Part shown: piece after piece, positions 27,799-35,691 of the stretch
Position numbering within the stretch: the first letter of the stretch is position 1
How the letters are laid out: each line of letters begins with the position of its first letter
Position numbers and translations under genes: made by a program
Assembly: GCF_900103035.1 (NCBI RefSeq)
Contig: NZ_FMWO01000097.1
Location: 1-35,691, forward strand
Length of the DNA stretch: 35,691 nt
From: Nitrosomonas mobilis
GTDB taxonomy: Bacteria > Pseudomonadota > Gammaproteobacteria > Burkholderiales > Nitrosomonadaceae
Direction: 5' to 3'
Notes under the pieces: generated by a model
The model's database searches: none
What the model saw: only the letters and a program-made list of their open reading frames with translations
What the model was told of the DNA's origin: nothing

Positions 27799-27973
27799 CT
27801 TCAATTTTTGAATTCGAGGGGATGCGATAGCCTTCTGATGCCCATTGTCCCAAATCAAGCATTTTGCAGCGCTCTGAGCAAAATGGACGGAAACGGTTTG
27901 ACACAGTCCATTCAACATATTCGCCGCATTGTGGACAGTTAATAATTGGAGTGCTTTTTGACGATATTTTCAT
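27782..27973 (-). CDS. yacG: DNA gyrase inhibitor / zinc-ribbon protein YacG
   Basis: A 63-residue zinc protein that in E. coli binds GyrB and inhibits gyrase. The zinc ribbon is CPQCG (17 residues later) [22 protein letters not shown], all typical. The acidic tail IEEEPQE is short. It follows zapD by 14 bp and coaE/pilD/pilC further upstream, the common betaproteobacterial order, so co-transcription with these is likely. Confidence 0.94.
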   Translation of the reverse strand: MKISSKSTPIINCPQCGEYVEWTVSNRFRPFCSERCKMLDLGQWASEGYRIPSNSKIEEEPQE

Positions 27974-27987
27974 CAGATCAGCCTTGT

Positions 27988-28743
27988 TTACAAACGACAG
28001 AATGTAAGCTCGAAGGAAAAATCTTCCTCGTAAACGCTTGTTTTATGCGTTGCTTCAAGAGGAAGAAAGCGGATATTAAGAGCATACTTGTTTGCACTTA
28101 TTTCTGGCACACAGGGCAAATTATCGTCAATATGTAATCGCAGCAGATGTGCCTGATGCTCCGAACCCGCTTGCTGGAATAAGCCCTGAGTAGCAACATG
28201 ATTAAATGTTTTGCCACTGTTTCTAAGCATATTTAGCACAATGTCAATACCGTTACGAATAGGCATGAACGGTTCAATCCATTTCTCAAGATCTGTTTGA
28301 CGCACTTCTGATCTTGTCTGCAGCCAATAATGATAGCCAGGTAAATCAAATTCGCATGCGCCTCCGGGGATGCCCATACGCTGCTTGATATTCATCAACC
28401 ATTCATTATCACGCAGATGACTGCCAATTCTGCCGGGGATGTCCAGTAAACCACGAAACGCAGACTTGATATCCAGCAACAAACGCTCCAGCACAGCTTC
28501 CGATACCTGTGGATTCTGACGCAGGCTTTCCAGAATTGCACGTTGCTTGTCCAGTTCTTGCAGCAAATCGGATTTAAGATCAGAACGGCTAGTTATATCG
28601 AGTATTTCAAACAGCAGTGTCAAAGCAGTATGGTGATCAAATGCAGTTTCTCTTACGGCAAAAAAATCTATTTTGTTAAATAAATCTTCCAGCCGTAACA
28701 ACATGCGAATTTTTTCGTTGAGGGGTAGTTCGTAACAGATCAT
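27988..28743 (-). CDS. zapD: Cell division protein ZapD
   Basis: A cytoplasmic protein that bundles FtsZ filaments at the division ring. The 251 residues begin [22 protein letters not shown] and contain [29 protein letters not shown]..., both strongly characteristic. The ATG at 28743 is preferred over a GTG one codon earlier because the family starts M-I/V-x-Y-E. There is no strong ribosome site. It lies between coaE (72 bp upstream) and yacG (14 bp downstream). Confidence 0.94.
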   Translation of the reverse strand: MICYELPLNEKIRMLLRLEDLFNKIDFFAVRETAFDHHTALTLLFEILDITSRSDLKSDLLQELDKQRAILESLRQNPQVSEAVLERLLLDIKSAFRGLLDIPGRIGSHLRDNEWLMNIKQRMGIPGGACEFDLPGYHYWLQTRSEVRQTDLEKWIEPFMPIRNGIDIVLNMLRNSGKTFNHVATQGLFQQAGSEHQAHLLRLHIDDNLPCVPEISANKYALNIRFLPLEATHKTSVYEEDFSFELTFCRL

Positions 28744-28814
28744 CACGATCGTAAAGTGGCGTTGAATTCAGATAGCATAGCAGAAAAGCTATGGTACAAG
28801 CACCTGTAATATGC

Positions 28815-29441
28815 CTAATCTGTAGCGCAAGTTGCAAGTGCAGTGTATTTACTATGTAAAAGTTTTACCTGTTTAGCCAGATAGTGTAAATCCGAATCAT
28901 TCTGAATAACATCATCTGCAATATCGAGTCTTTCTTTTCGCCTGAGCTGTGTCGCCATGATTGCCTGCACTTCTCCTTTGCTGACTTTGCTGCGCGCCAT
29001 GGTACGGGAAATTTGGAGCTCCTCTGAGCAATCAATAACCAGGACACGGTTTATTGTTCCCCGGTAATCATGGGTTTCGAGTAACAAAGGCACGACCAGA
29101 ATGCCATAATCTGATCGGATAGTTGGTATGCGGTGTAATGTTTCCTGATAGATCAGTGGATGCAGGATAGATTCAAGCTGTTGCTTCGCTTGTGTGTTCG
29201 CAAATACTAATTTTCGTAAGGCAGCCCTATCCAGGATATCGTTCTGCAGGAAAAAACTCTCACCAAATGTCTGACGTATCGGTTCAATCGCCACACCTCC
29301 TGGCTGAGTCAGGGTGTGAGCGATCTGGTCAGTATCGATCACATCAACCCCTTGCCCCTGGAATAATTCAGCTGCTCTGCTTTTGCCGCTACCGATTCCT
29401 CCAGTCAGACCAACGATTAATGATGCTTGATGTTTTCTCAC
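28815..29441 (-). CDS. coaE: Dephospho-CoA kinase
   Basis: Phosphorylates dephospho-CoA, the last step of coenzyme A synthesis. The P-loop GLTGGIGSGKS (11-21), the DVIDTDQIAHTL motif and the central PLLLETHDYRGTINRVLVIDC segment are typical. At 208 residues it is full length. The start is GTG at 29441, 12 nt after the pilD stop, so it is translated from the same message. The segment RRKERLDIADDVIQND near the C terminus is also conserved in the family. Confidence 0.96.
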   Translation of the reverse strand: MRKHQASLIVGLTGGIGSGKSRAAELFQGQGVDVIDTDQIAHTLTQPGGVAIEPIRQTFGESFFLQNDILDRAALRKLVFANTQAKQQLESILHPLIYQETLHRIPTIRSDYGILVVPLLLETHDYRGTINRVLVIDCSEELQISRTMARSKVSKGEVQAIMATQLRRKERLDIADDVIQNDSDLHYLAKQVKLLHSKYTALATCATD

Positions 29442-29453
29442 TGACGAAAACCG

Positions 29454-30317
29454 TTAGAACATTGCCAAATAAAGCTGGTTGATCTGTTTTCCCCAGAATA
29501 AGGCTAAAAGTCCACCGCCCGCCAGATAGGGGCCAAAAGGAATTGCGACATTCTGGGTATGCTTTTTACTTAAAATTAACATTACGCCCACTGTTGCACC
29601 TACAACAGAGGCGAACAGAATCACCATCGGTAATAACTGCCAGCCCAGCCAGGCGCCAATTGCAGCCAGCAGCTTGAAATCCCCGTAGCCCATTCCTTCC
29701 TTGCCAGTTAGTAATTTAAATACCCAGTACACTGACCATAGCATCAGATAGCCAGCAGTAGCGCCAATTACTGCTGAATAAATATCTGTCAGTCCACCGT
29801 GAAGATTGTATAGCAGACCTGACCATAGTAATGGCTGTGTGATGCTGTCAGGCAGGAGTTGGGTATCGATATCGATGAAGGTTAATGCAATCATTGCCCA
29901 TAAAAAAATGAGCGCGGCCAATACCGTCACCCCAAATCCGAAATGCCAGGCCACAAAACCGCTGAGAATAGCGGTCAGCATCTCAACCAGTGGATATCGC
30001 AATGGAATGGATGATTGACATTCCGAACATCGCCCCTGCAAGAACAGATAGCTAACAACCGGAATGTTCTCAAGTGCAGAAATTTTATGCTGACATTGTG
30101 GACAAGTTGAGCGTGGTGTTGCCAGATTAAAGACTGGCTCAGTTACTATTTCTTCCGCACGTAATTCGGCGCATTGTTGACGCCATTCGCGCTCCAACAT
30201 TTTCGGTAACCGGTAAATGACCACATTCAGGAAGCTTCCCAGCATTAGACCAATGATGGAAACCAACGTAACAAAATAGACAGGCGACTCTTGCAGAGAA
30301 TTTATCAGGTTAGACAT
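29454..30317 (-). CDS. pilD: Type IV prepilin leader peptidase / N-methyltransferase
   Basis: An inner-membrane aspartic protease that cleaves and N-methylates type IV pilins and type II secretion pseudopilins. The cytoplasmic domain has two CxxC pairs, C72/C75 and C97/C100. The catalytic aspartates are D149 in FIDIDTQLLPD and D213 in GMGYGDFKLL. About 8 membrane segments occur in 287 residues. The gene begins 8 bp after pilC; the ribosome site is weak, which suggests translational coupling. Pilin genes and pilB are not in the window. Confidence 0.96.
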   Translation of the reverse strand: MSNLINSLQESPVYFVTLVSIIGLMLGSFLNVVIYRLPKMLEREWRQQCAELRAEEIVTEPVFNLATPRSTCPQCQHKISALENIPVVSYLFLQGRCSECQSSIPLRYPLVEMLTAILSGFVAWHFGFGVTVLAALIFLWAMIALTFIDIDTQLLPDSITQPLLWSGLLYNLHGGLTDIYSAVIGATAGYLMLWSVYWVFKLLTGKEGMGYGDFKLLAAIGAWLGWQLLPMVILFASVVGATVGVMLILSKKHTQNVAIPFGPYLAGGGLLALFWGKQINQLYLAMF

Positions 30318-30325
30318 GGCATTAT

Positions 30326-31543
30326 TTATACAACTTGCCCCATTTTGAAGATAGGAAGATACATGGCAACTACCATTCCGCCAATCAACGTTCCCAGAAC
30401 AACCATGATAATGGGCTCCATCAGGCTGGATAGTGCTTCCACGGCATCATCCACTTCTGCTTCAAAAAAATCAGCAACCTTGCTCAGCATGGCATCAAGT
30501 GAACCCGATTCCTCACCAATAGCCACCATTTGTAATACCATGCTGGGGAAAACGTTAGTAAGTGTCATCGATTCTACCAGACTGTTACCAGTACTGACTT
30601 CCCCCTGAATCTGCTTGGTGGCTTCATAATAAACTTGATTACCCGCAGCGCCTGCAACCGAATCGAGCGCCTCAACCAGTGGCACGCCGGCAGCAAACAT
30701 GGTTGAAAGTGTGCGTGACCAGCGAGCAATGGTTGCCTTGCGAATAACCTCGCCAAAAATGGGTATTCTTAATGCCAGTCGATCCATAACACGCTGCATT
30801 GGCCGGGATCGTTTCCAAGCGTAGAAAAAAGCGTACAGCCCCCCGCTCACCCCGCCAAATATGGCCCACCAGTACTCCACGAAAAAATCGGAAACTGCCA
30901 TTACTGCCAAAGTCGGCGCAGGTAAATCGGCGCCAAACCCTTCAAATAACTCCTTGAACGCCGGAATGACAAATATCATGATTACTGCTGTAATCACAAA
31001 AGCAACCACAATAATGGAAATGGGATAAAACAAGGCTGATTTGATTTTTCCCTTAATAGCTTGAATTTTTTCCTTATAAGTGGCGAGCCGATCAAGCAGG
31101 CTATCCAGGATACCCGCTGCCTCACCAGCCCCAACCAGGTTGCAGAATAACGAATCAAAATAAAGCGGGTATTTGCGGAAAGCATCCGCCAGATTGCTTC
31201 CGGTTTCGACATCGGTTTTGATATCCATCAGTAACTTTCCAACGGCACGATTGCTATGTCCTTTGCCAACAATATCAAATGCCTGTAATAGAGGCACACC
31301 CGCTTTCATCATGGTTGCCAATTGGCGTGTAAACAGAGTGATATCCTTGTCGTTAATGTTACCGCTTGCGCGCGCCTTGGCAACCTTGGTCACCATAATG
31401 CCCTGTCGTCGCAGGGTTGATTTCACCACAATTGCTTCGGCTGCACGCATCTCGCCTTTGACTGCCTTGCCGTTTTTATCTTTGCCTTCCCATAAGAAGC
31501 TGAATTCCTTAATTTTGGCCTGTTTTGCTGCTATTGTCGCCAT
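30326..31543 (-). CDS. pilC: Type IV pilus inner-membrane platform protein PilC
   Basis: The platform protein of the type IV pilus machine. It has 405 residues with two type II secretion F-domains (about 70-195 and 275-397) and three membrane segments. Conserved features include FLWEGKDKNGKAVKGE at the N terminus, LFTRQLATMMKAGVPLLQAFD, and its repeated counterpart WSRTLSTMFAAGVPLVEALD. Phase, length and pilD partner all fit. AAGGAA precedes the ATG. The usual upstream partner pilB is absent; the next gene upstream is an SDR on the same strand. Confidence 0.96.
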   Translation of the reverse strand: MATIAAKQAKIKEFSFLWEGKDKNGKAVKGEMRAAEAIVVKSTLRRQGIMVTKVAKARASGNINDKDITLFTRQLATMMKAGVPLLQAFDIVGKGHSNRAVGKLLMDIKTDVETGSNLADAFRKYPLYFDSLFCNLVGAGEAAGILDSLLDRLATYKEKIQAIKGKIKSALFYPISIIVVAFVITAVIMIFVIPAFKELFEGFGADLPAPTLAVMAVSDFFVEYWWAIFGGVSGGLYAFFYAWKRSRPMQRVMDRLALRIPIFGEVIRKATIARWSRTLSTMFAAGVPLVEALDSVAGAAGNQVYYEATKQIQGEVSTGNSLVESMTLTNVFPSMVLQMVAIGEESGSLDAMLSKVADFFEAEVDDAVEALSSLMEPIIMVVLGTLIGGMVVAMYLPIFKMGQVV

Positions 31544-31612
31544 GCTGATTCCTTTTATTTGATTACTCGGATTCGTAGCAATATTTACGGCATTTGCCAG
31601 ACAATAATTGAG

Positions 31613-32503
31613 CTAAACTGTAATGGCCGCCAGACAATCTGCGACCGTTGGATAACGCAGCCTTACCCGCAGTTCCTGCTTCATACGCACATTTTTCAGG
31701 CGGCGGGATTCCTGCATAAATGACAGCATTCCCGGTGAAAGTATTGTTTGTGCCTGCTCTCGGGTAATCTTCCGTGGGCGAGGTAACCTGAAGTGATCTG
31801 CAACCAGGTCGAAATAATCTCCCATTTTCAAATGAGAGTCATCACAAGCATGATATACCCTTCCAGGTTTGCCATAATGCACTGCTGCAACAATGATTCG
31901 CGCAAGATCATCAGCGTGAATATGATTGGTGTAACTGTCCTCGTGTGCCAGCAATGCTGGTAATCCCTGTTGCAGGCGCGTAGTTGGCAGGCGATTTTCA
32001 GCGTAGATACCAGGTACTCTCAATATCGAAATTCGAACACCGTGACGATTTCCCCAGTTTCTAATTTGCCGCTCTGCGTCCAATCTGCGCCAGGCACGAT
32101 CATTACGAGGGTTGACAGTACGACTCTCATCTACCCAGCCACCACCACAGTCGCCATAAACAGCGCTCGTGCTGATATAGACAAACTGTTGTGGTAGTAT
32201 CGCTGTTTTTGTTTTTGACTGGCGATAAAGTGCTGTCAGTAAATGTTTGGTGCGCGTATCGTTGCGGCCCTGTCCTGGTGGCGGAGCGAGGTGAACAATT
32301 GTATGTGCTACCCCGGATAATCTACCGAGGCTGGCTGGATAATCCAGATCCCCTGCTACTGGACTGATGCCATGCGCACGTAATTTATCAAAGTTTTCGA
32401 CATTGCGGCACAAGCCAATCAGGTGATACCGCGTCTTGAGCAAAACAGACAATCTCATGGCAATATCACCACATCCTACAATCAACAGCTTATTTTTTAC
32501 CAT
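31613..32503 (-). CDS. NAD(P)-dependent epimerase-like SDR protein
   Basis: A short-chain dehydrogenase of the extended, epimerase-like (YeeZ-type) group; substrate unknown. The N terminus LLIVGCGDIAMRLSVLL is a Rossmann nucleotide site, and FVYISTSAVYGDCGGGWVDE gives the Ser/Tyr region around the active site. The 296 residues are complete. It is divergent from the ferredoxin reductase gene, with only 19 bp between the start codons, so their promoters must overlap the coding regions or each other. It may be the first gene of the transcription unit running into pilC, but a 69-bp gap separates them. Confidence 0.85.
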   Translation of the reverse strand: MVKNKLLIVGCGDIAMRLSVLLKTRYHLIGLCRNVENFDKLRAHGISPVAGDLDYPASLGRLSGVAHTIVHLAPPPGQGRNDTRTKHLLTALYRQSKTKTAILPQQFVYISTSAVYGDCGGGWVDESRTVNPRNDRAWRRLDAERQIRNWGNRHGVRISILRVPGIYAENRLPTTRLQQGLPALLAHEDSYTNHIHADDLARIIVAAVHYGKPGRVYHACDDSHLKMGDYFDLVADHFRLPRPRKITREQAQTILSPGMLSFMQESRRLKNVRMKQELRVRLRYPTVADCLAAITV

Positions 32504-32522
32504 TTTTAGTAATCGGTTTTAA

Positions 32523-33566
32523 ATGAAACCTTATCAAATTCTACTGAGACCCAGCGGTCATATTTTTTCTGCTGAACCAACAGAAACAATTCTCGAGGCA
32601 GCATTACGGCAAGGATTGTCGTTACCCTATGGATGCCGGAATGGCGCTTGTGGAACCTGCAAAGGAAAAATTATACAAGGTCACGTAGATTATGGCTGCT
32701 ATGACGAAGCGATGTTGACTGAATTGGAAAAACAGCAAGGAATGGCACTATTTTGCCGTGCCATGCCGCAGTCTGATCTGGAAATAGAAAGTCGTGAAAT
32801 AGTAACCATCAAAGATATCAAAATCCGTACCCTGCCATGCCGGGTTCAGAAACTAGATCATGTCGCGCCTGATGTGATGATCATTTATCTGAAATTACCG
32901 ACGAATGAACGTTTGCAATTTTTACCTGGGCAATATATTGATATCTTGATGAAAGATGGTCAACGGCGAAGCTTTTCCTTGGCAAATGCACCTCAGAATG
33001 ATAATTTTTTACAACTGCATGCGCGGAATTACAATGGTGGTGTATTTTCTCAATACGTATTTTCGCAAATGAGAGAAAAAGATATATTACGTATTGAAGG
33101 TCCGTTTGGTACTTTTCGTCTACAAGAAGCGCCCGAGAAGAACACAACAATTATTTTTCTGGCAGGCGGCACGGGCTTTGCACCCGTCAAAAGTATGCTT
33201 GAACATATTCTTCAAAATGAAAGCAGCCTGTTCAGGCAATGCGATATATTGTTCTATTGGGGAGCACGCGCTCGCGCGGATCTTTATCTGGATAAGTTGC
33301 CCAGAAAATGGGCGATGGAAAATAAAAGTTTTAATTATGTGCCCGTATTATCAGAACCAGCTCCAACCGACACATGGTCAGGACGAACGGGTCTGGTTCA
33401 TCAAGCAGTTATGGAAGACCTGACCGATCTTTCAAACTGCCAAGTCTATGCGTGCGGTGCACCTGCGATGATCAGCGCAGCCTATGATGATTTCACCCAG
33501 GCACACGGCCTGAAGGTAGAAAACTTCTTTTCCGATGCGTTCACACCTTCTACTGCTACTAAATAA
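32523..33566 (+). CDS. 2Fe-2S ferredoxin / flavin NAD(P)H reductase
   Basis: An electron-transfer protein that moves electrons from NAD(P)H via flavin to a 2Fe-2S centre. The plant-type ferredoxin domain (1-90) has C38, C43, C46 and C78 (CRNGACGTCKG). The ferredoxin-NADP reductase part has the FAD motif RRSFSLANAP and the nucleotide motif AGGTGFAPVKSML, then CGAPAMI. It resembles CDP-6-deoxy-delta-3,4-glucoseen reductase (AscD) and oxygenase reductases. The partner enzyme is not visible. It has 347 residues, with a weak ribosome site before the ATG. Confidence 0.9.
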   Translation: MKPYQILLRPSGHIFSAEPTETILEAALRQGLSLPYGCRNGACGTCKGKIIQGHVDYGCYDEAMLTELEKQQGMALFCRAMPQSDLEIESREIVTIKDIKIRTLPCRVQKLDHVAPDVMIIYLKLPTNERLQFLPGQYIDILMKDGQRRSFSLANAPQNDNFLQLHARNYNGGVFSQYVFSQMREKDILRIEGPFGTFRLQEAPEKNTTIIFLAGGTGFAPVKSMLEHILQNESSLFRQCDILFYWGARARADLYLDKLPRKWAMENKSFNYVPVLSEPAPTDTWSGRTGLVHQAVMEDLTDLSNCQVYACGAPAMISAAYDDFTQAHGLKVENFFSDAFTPSTATK

Positions 33567-33585
33567 CTCCTCAGACAAATATAAA

Positions 33586-33888
33586 GGTTCTGTTTAATGT
33601 AATAATTCTGGTTTATATCCGTTAAGTTGCCGACACTTGGAAGAGATGATGAGGGAGCGTGTTGTGTCTGTAGATTATTCTACGGTGCGCCATTGGACGA
33701 TCCGGTTTCTATCATCATTGGAAAATATTTTTAGAAGAAAGTACAAACGCTCGGTTGGTAGAAGCTGGCGTCTGGGCAAGACCCATATCAAGGTCAAAGG
33801 ATGAGCAAGAGTGGCGCTAATAAAGCAGCTATCAGCTATTGATCAGATTATCAATCAGCTTTCTTTCGTTAATGCGATAGAACCATAA
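33586..33888 (+). pseudogene. Decayed IS6-family transposase, internally deleted
   Basis: GGTTCTGTTTAATG at 33586 resembles an IS6 terminal repeat. From 33613 one frame reads LYPLSCRHLEEMM and continues to VGRSWRLGKTHIKVKG, then TGA at 33802: the N-terminal half of an IS6 transposase (normally RYPLSYRDLEEMM...GRSWRMDETYIKVKG). A second frame from 33801 reads MSKSGANKAAI, a motif normally found about 60 residues further on, so a block is deleted. A third frame DQIINQLSFVNAIEP ends at 33888. No right terminal repeat is seen. The element cannot make transposase. Confidence 0.75.
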
Positions 33889-33931
33889 TTTGGTGATACC
33901 ATACACATAGATAAACCAAAAGGAGATAGTA

Positions 33932-34198
33932 ATGATGAAAAAGATTACCGGAGCTGCCATCCTTACTACAGCCGTGCTTCTTTCATTCAATAACGCTTTT
34001 GCCGGTGACGAAGGATTGCCTGCAGATCAAGTAATCTCTGCTATTCGGGCAGCCGTTGCTGCAAATCCCGGAAATATCCACGAGGTTGAAGTTGAACAGA
34101 AACAAGGGAAATTGATTGTCGAGGTGAAGATCATTGATGCCAATGGTAAAAAGGCCAAAGTGAAAATCGACTCGGAAAAAAATACAGTTATACAATAG
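33932..34198 (+). CDS. Small exported PepSY-like protein
   Basis: An 88-residue protein with a signal peptide (MMKKITGAAILTTAVLLSFNNAFAG), cleaved near residue 24. The remaining part, GLPADQVISAIRAAVAANPGNIHEVEVEQKQGKLIVEVKI..., has the helix-strand pattern of a single PepSY domain. Such proteins are periplasmic; their role is unclear. AAAGGAGATAGTA gives a strong ribosome site. Two ATG codons are adjacent, at 33932 and 33935. It lies between two decayed IS6 elements and is itself intact. Confidence 0.8.
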   Translation: MMKKITGAAILTTAVLLSFNNAFAGDEGLPADQVISAIRAAVAANPGNIHEVEVEQKQGKLIVEVKIIDANGKKAKVKIDSEKNTVIQ

Positions 34199-34397
34199 AT
34201 ATACTTTATTGGCTCTGTCGCATTAGGCTATTTTTCTATTTTTATTCAATTTATACAGACGGACGGTGGAGACCGAACTGCTGTTCCTGCAATGCAGCAT
34301 GCACAGCTTGTGCATCCTCGGTGCCGAACGGGGTGAGCCGGTCCGACACTATCCGAATGTATCGATGATTTCGCCTAGTTCGGCAGAACCCTTTACC

Positions 34398-34545
34398 CGA
34401 CTGATGCTCCAAGTATTGTTTGATCATATCTTCTGTCATCTGGCCCACTATCGCGCAAAAATCTCCTCGCGCCCAGAAATGCCTTCTCCAATACTTCTTC
34501 TGGTAAGGAAATTCTTCAAACAAATCTCTCCTTTCAAAATCTTAA
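34398..34545 (-). pseudogene. IS200/IS605 TnpA fragment
   Basis: The minus strand encodes LFEEFPYQKKYWRRHFWARG followed by DFCAIVGQMTEDMIKQYLEHQ, the C-terminal part of a Y1-type IS200 transposase. Just upstream a different frame reads FKILKGEICLK, as in the preceding part of the family, so a frameshift separates the two. The catalytic HUH and tyrosine parts are missing. It is remnant DNA only. The frame continues to a stop at 34251 through sequence I do not recognise. Confidence 0.75.
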
Positions 34546-34803
34546 ACCGATAACTCGTTTAGCCTCTACTTTGGTATGGATTTTATCCATTCGCCAGGAC
34601 GTTGCAACAGCGCGTTTAATATTCTTAGAAGGGAGATTAGTAATTGATAACCCATCGGTTGAAGCACGGGATGGTCAACTTTAATACCGCTTTCTTCCAT
34701 AATGGCTTCAATGTCGCAGGAAGAAACACCGTATCTGACGAGAAAAGAACAGCGTAGAGAATGGCGTCTTTTGGAAAGTGAGCGCCTTTAAAATTGATTA
34801 TCT
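34546..34803 (-). pseudogene. IS6-family transposase remnant, frameshifted
   Basis: Three minus-strand frames together spell the N-terminal half of an IS6 transposase. They are NFKGAHFPKDAILYAV, then FLVRYGVSSCDIEAIMEESG with IKVDHPVLQ, then KNIKRAVATSWRMDKIHTKV. At least two frameshifts and a stop interrupt it. It begins about 40 bp inside the terminal repeat at 34845, as in intact elements. The C-terminal half with the catalytic core is absent. Confidence 0.75.
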
Positions 34804-34850
34804 GATTTTTCAGTTACTCAAACTGGCACAAGTTGCTACAGAACCAATAA

Positions 34851-34904
34851 ATGTAGGCTCAATTAATGATGTAGGCTCACTATTTAATGCGAATTGAGCT
34901 ACAT
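34851..34904. promoter_or_regulatory. Repeated half-sites upstream of a lipoprotein gene
   Basis: ATGTAGGCTCA occurs at 34851-34861 and again at 34869-34879, 18 bp apart. The closely related inverted TGAGCTACAT lies at 34895-34904. The last copy ends 17 bp before the start codon at 34922. The arrangement suggests a binding site for a dimeric regulator, or the edge of a mobile element; nothing else supports either. Confidence 0.35.
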
Positions 34905-34921
34905 TTACAGGTCTATTACTA

Positions 34922-35691
34922 ATGAGAGAATTAGCACGTATATTACTTGTCTTCTTTATTATTCCAACAATCTCAGGTTGTTTGTCGCCTATTGTGTTAA
35001 ACCGGGCAGTCGAAGTTTATGACGATGCTGCTATCCGTGCAGAATCTAAGCAACTTTTGATTAATATTGTTCGCGCCCGGCATCATGAGCCGCTACATTT
35101 CACAAGGGTTTCAAATATTGCAGCCACTTTCAGTTTTAGTGCGAATGCAGGGGCAACTCCTGCGCTGACAGGAGATAGTGGTAGTCTGTTGGCACCAATA
35201 TTTGGAGGGGGCGTTTCAGAAAATCCTACTTTCAGCATTGATCCAATTTCAGGAGAAGAATTTACGAAACGACTCCTGACCCCATTCAGTCAACATAAAC
35301 TGACTTTGTTGCTTCGTCAGCACTTTGATGTTGACCTTATGTTGCGGATGATGGCGCAGGAACTGCGCTTGTATCACACGGAACAAAAAACTGCTATTCG
35401 CAATAATCCAGGATCTGGGGAGCGAGGTCACCAGCGGCGCTTGCGCCATGGCTCAAAACAGAGAACTGTTTCTCCAAATATCTTGGATACAAAAAACCAG
35501 GATATCTATTATCAACTTCCCGGCATTCAATTGACCCAAGAGCAGAAGCATCGCCAACGCAACCGGCAGCGCGCACATTTGCAACAAATCACCTATCATA
35601 ATAGCCCATCAGATCAAGATGGTTACGAGATGTTTCGTCGTGTCGCGCTCCATCTCTCAGCCATTCAAGATCAGAAAAAACTGTATGCTGA
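34922..35691 (+). CDS. Putative lipoprotein, unrecognised, open at window end
   Basis: The first 256 codons of a gene that continues beyond the window. The N terminus MRELARILLVFFIIPTISGC is a lipoprotein signal with lipobox ISGC (C20). The next part reads VYDDAAIRAESKQLLINIVRARHHEPLHF and GEEFTKRLLTPFSQHKLTLLLRQHFDVDLMLRMMAQELRLY; similar proteins exist in proteobacteria, but I know no function. From about residue 165 the chain becomes very basic with many Arg, Gln and His, which is unusual for a lipoprotein. The ribosome site before the ATG is weak. It has no frameshift so far. Confidence 0.7.
   Translation, partial: MRELARILLVFFIIPTISGCLSPIVLNRAVEVYDDAAIRAESKQLLINIVRARHHEPLHFTRVSNIAATFSFSANAGATPALTGDSGSLLAPIFGGGVSENPTFSIDPISGEEFTKRLLTPFSQHKLTLLLRQHFDVDLMLRMMAQELRLYHTEQKTAIRNNPGSGERGHQRRLRHGSKQRTVSPNILDTKNQDIYYQLPGIQLTQEQKHRQRNRQRAHLQQITYHNSPSDQDGYEMFRRVALHLSAIQDQKKLYA

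Larger units (their letters stand above)
34211..34845 (-). mobile_element. Decayed IS6-family element with an embedded IS200 fragment
   Basis: The right end on the plus strand reads GGCTCTGTCGCATTAGGC (34211-34228). The opposite end, read on the minus strand from 34845, is GGTTCTGTAGCAACTTG. Both are IS6-type terminal repeats in opposite orientation. The 635 bp between them hold the decayed IS6 transposase (34546-34803) and an IS200/IS605 piece (34398-34545). A full IS6 element is about 800 bp, so parts were replaced or lost. No target duplication is seen. Confidence 0.65.

Noticed and set aside
27709..27918. 69-codon minus-strand frame overlapping yacG
   Set aside because: It is an alternate-frame shadow of yacG, which has the zinc-ribbon motif in the correct frame.
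34851..34904. CRISPR-like repeat array
   Set aside because: Only two short direct copies and one inverted copy occur, with no regular spacers and no cas genes.

Overview
The window looks like chromosomal DNA of a betaproteobacterium, most probably a Nitrosomonas-like ammonia oxidiser (inference). The reasons are the recA-recX-alaS block, the pilC-pilD-coaE-zapD-yacG block, pyrophosphate-based sugar-phosphate enzymes, and the overall protein character. No rRNA, tRNA or CRISPR array was recognised. No ammonia-oxidation gene lies in the window, so the assignment rests on gene content and family resemblance from memory.

Left end (1-2988): an IS1595-family insertion sequence has cut off the 3' end of a PAS-GGDEF diguanylate cyclase gene. 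Next comes about 1 kb without a convincing gene. It holds seven tandem TTGTC units, a perfect 15-bp hairpin and a 140-bp MITE-like element with terminal inverted repeats.

Core metabolism (2989-12791): a fatty-acid beta-oxidation pair (an HAD/enoyl-CoA hydratase fusion and a thiolase), an acidic protein made of two diverged repeats, then four genes on the minus strand: adk, pfp (PPi-dependent phosphofructokinase), hppA (proton-pumping pyrophosphatase) and, beyond a terminator, fbaB. Together pfp, hppA and fbaB suggest a reversible, PPi-linked glycolysis/gluconeogenesis in which PPi is recycled into a proton gradient. Several starts need correcting: fadN-like (TTG), fbaB (TTG), hppA (ATG after the apparent TTG), and adk, which appears to use AUU.

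Information processing (12937-17105): recA, recX (4-bp overlap) and alaS on the plus strand.

Secreted cluster (17175-22288): a good sigma70-like promoter followed by a 17-bp palindrome precedes five exported proteins. The first three are each predicted to mature with histidine as residue 1, as in copper histidine-brace proteins; the third is a TlpA-like thioredoxin. They are followed by a DUF4266-type lipoprotein ending in a Gly-Cys tail and a 925-residue outer-membrane protein. That protein joins a DUF3570-like barrel to a second, Met/His-rich barrel through a His-rich linker. This is the best candidate in the window for an undescribed system; a periplasmic/outer-membrane copper-handling or metal-redox role is my inference.

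Surface glycan and pilus region (22327-33566): minus-strand genes for an exosortase-type O-antigen ligase/polymerase, an asparagine-synthase-like protein without the glutaminase cysteine, a Wzx-like flippase and SixA, then yacG, zapD, coaE, pilD and pilC. A sugar-epimerase-like SDR and a divergent ferredoxin-type flavin reductase follow.

Right end (33586-35691): an insertion-sequence graveyard with two decayed IS6-family copies and an IS200/IS605 fragment. A small PepSY-like secreted protein sits between them. Last is the start of an unrecognised lipoprotein gene that runs off the window and is preceded by repeated ATGTAGGCTCA half-sites.
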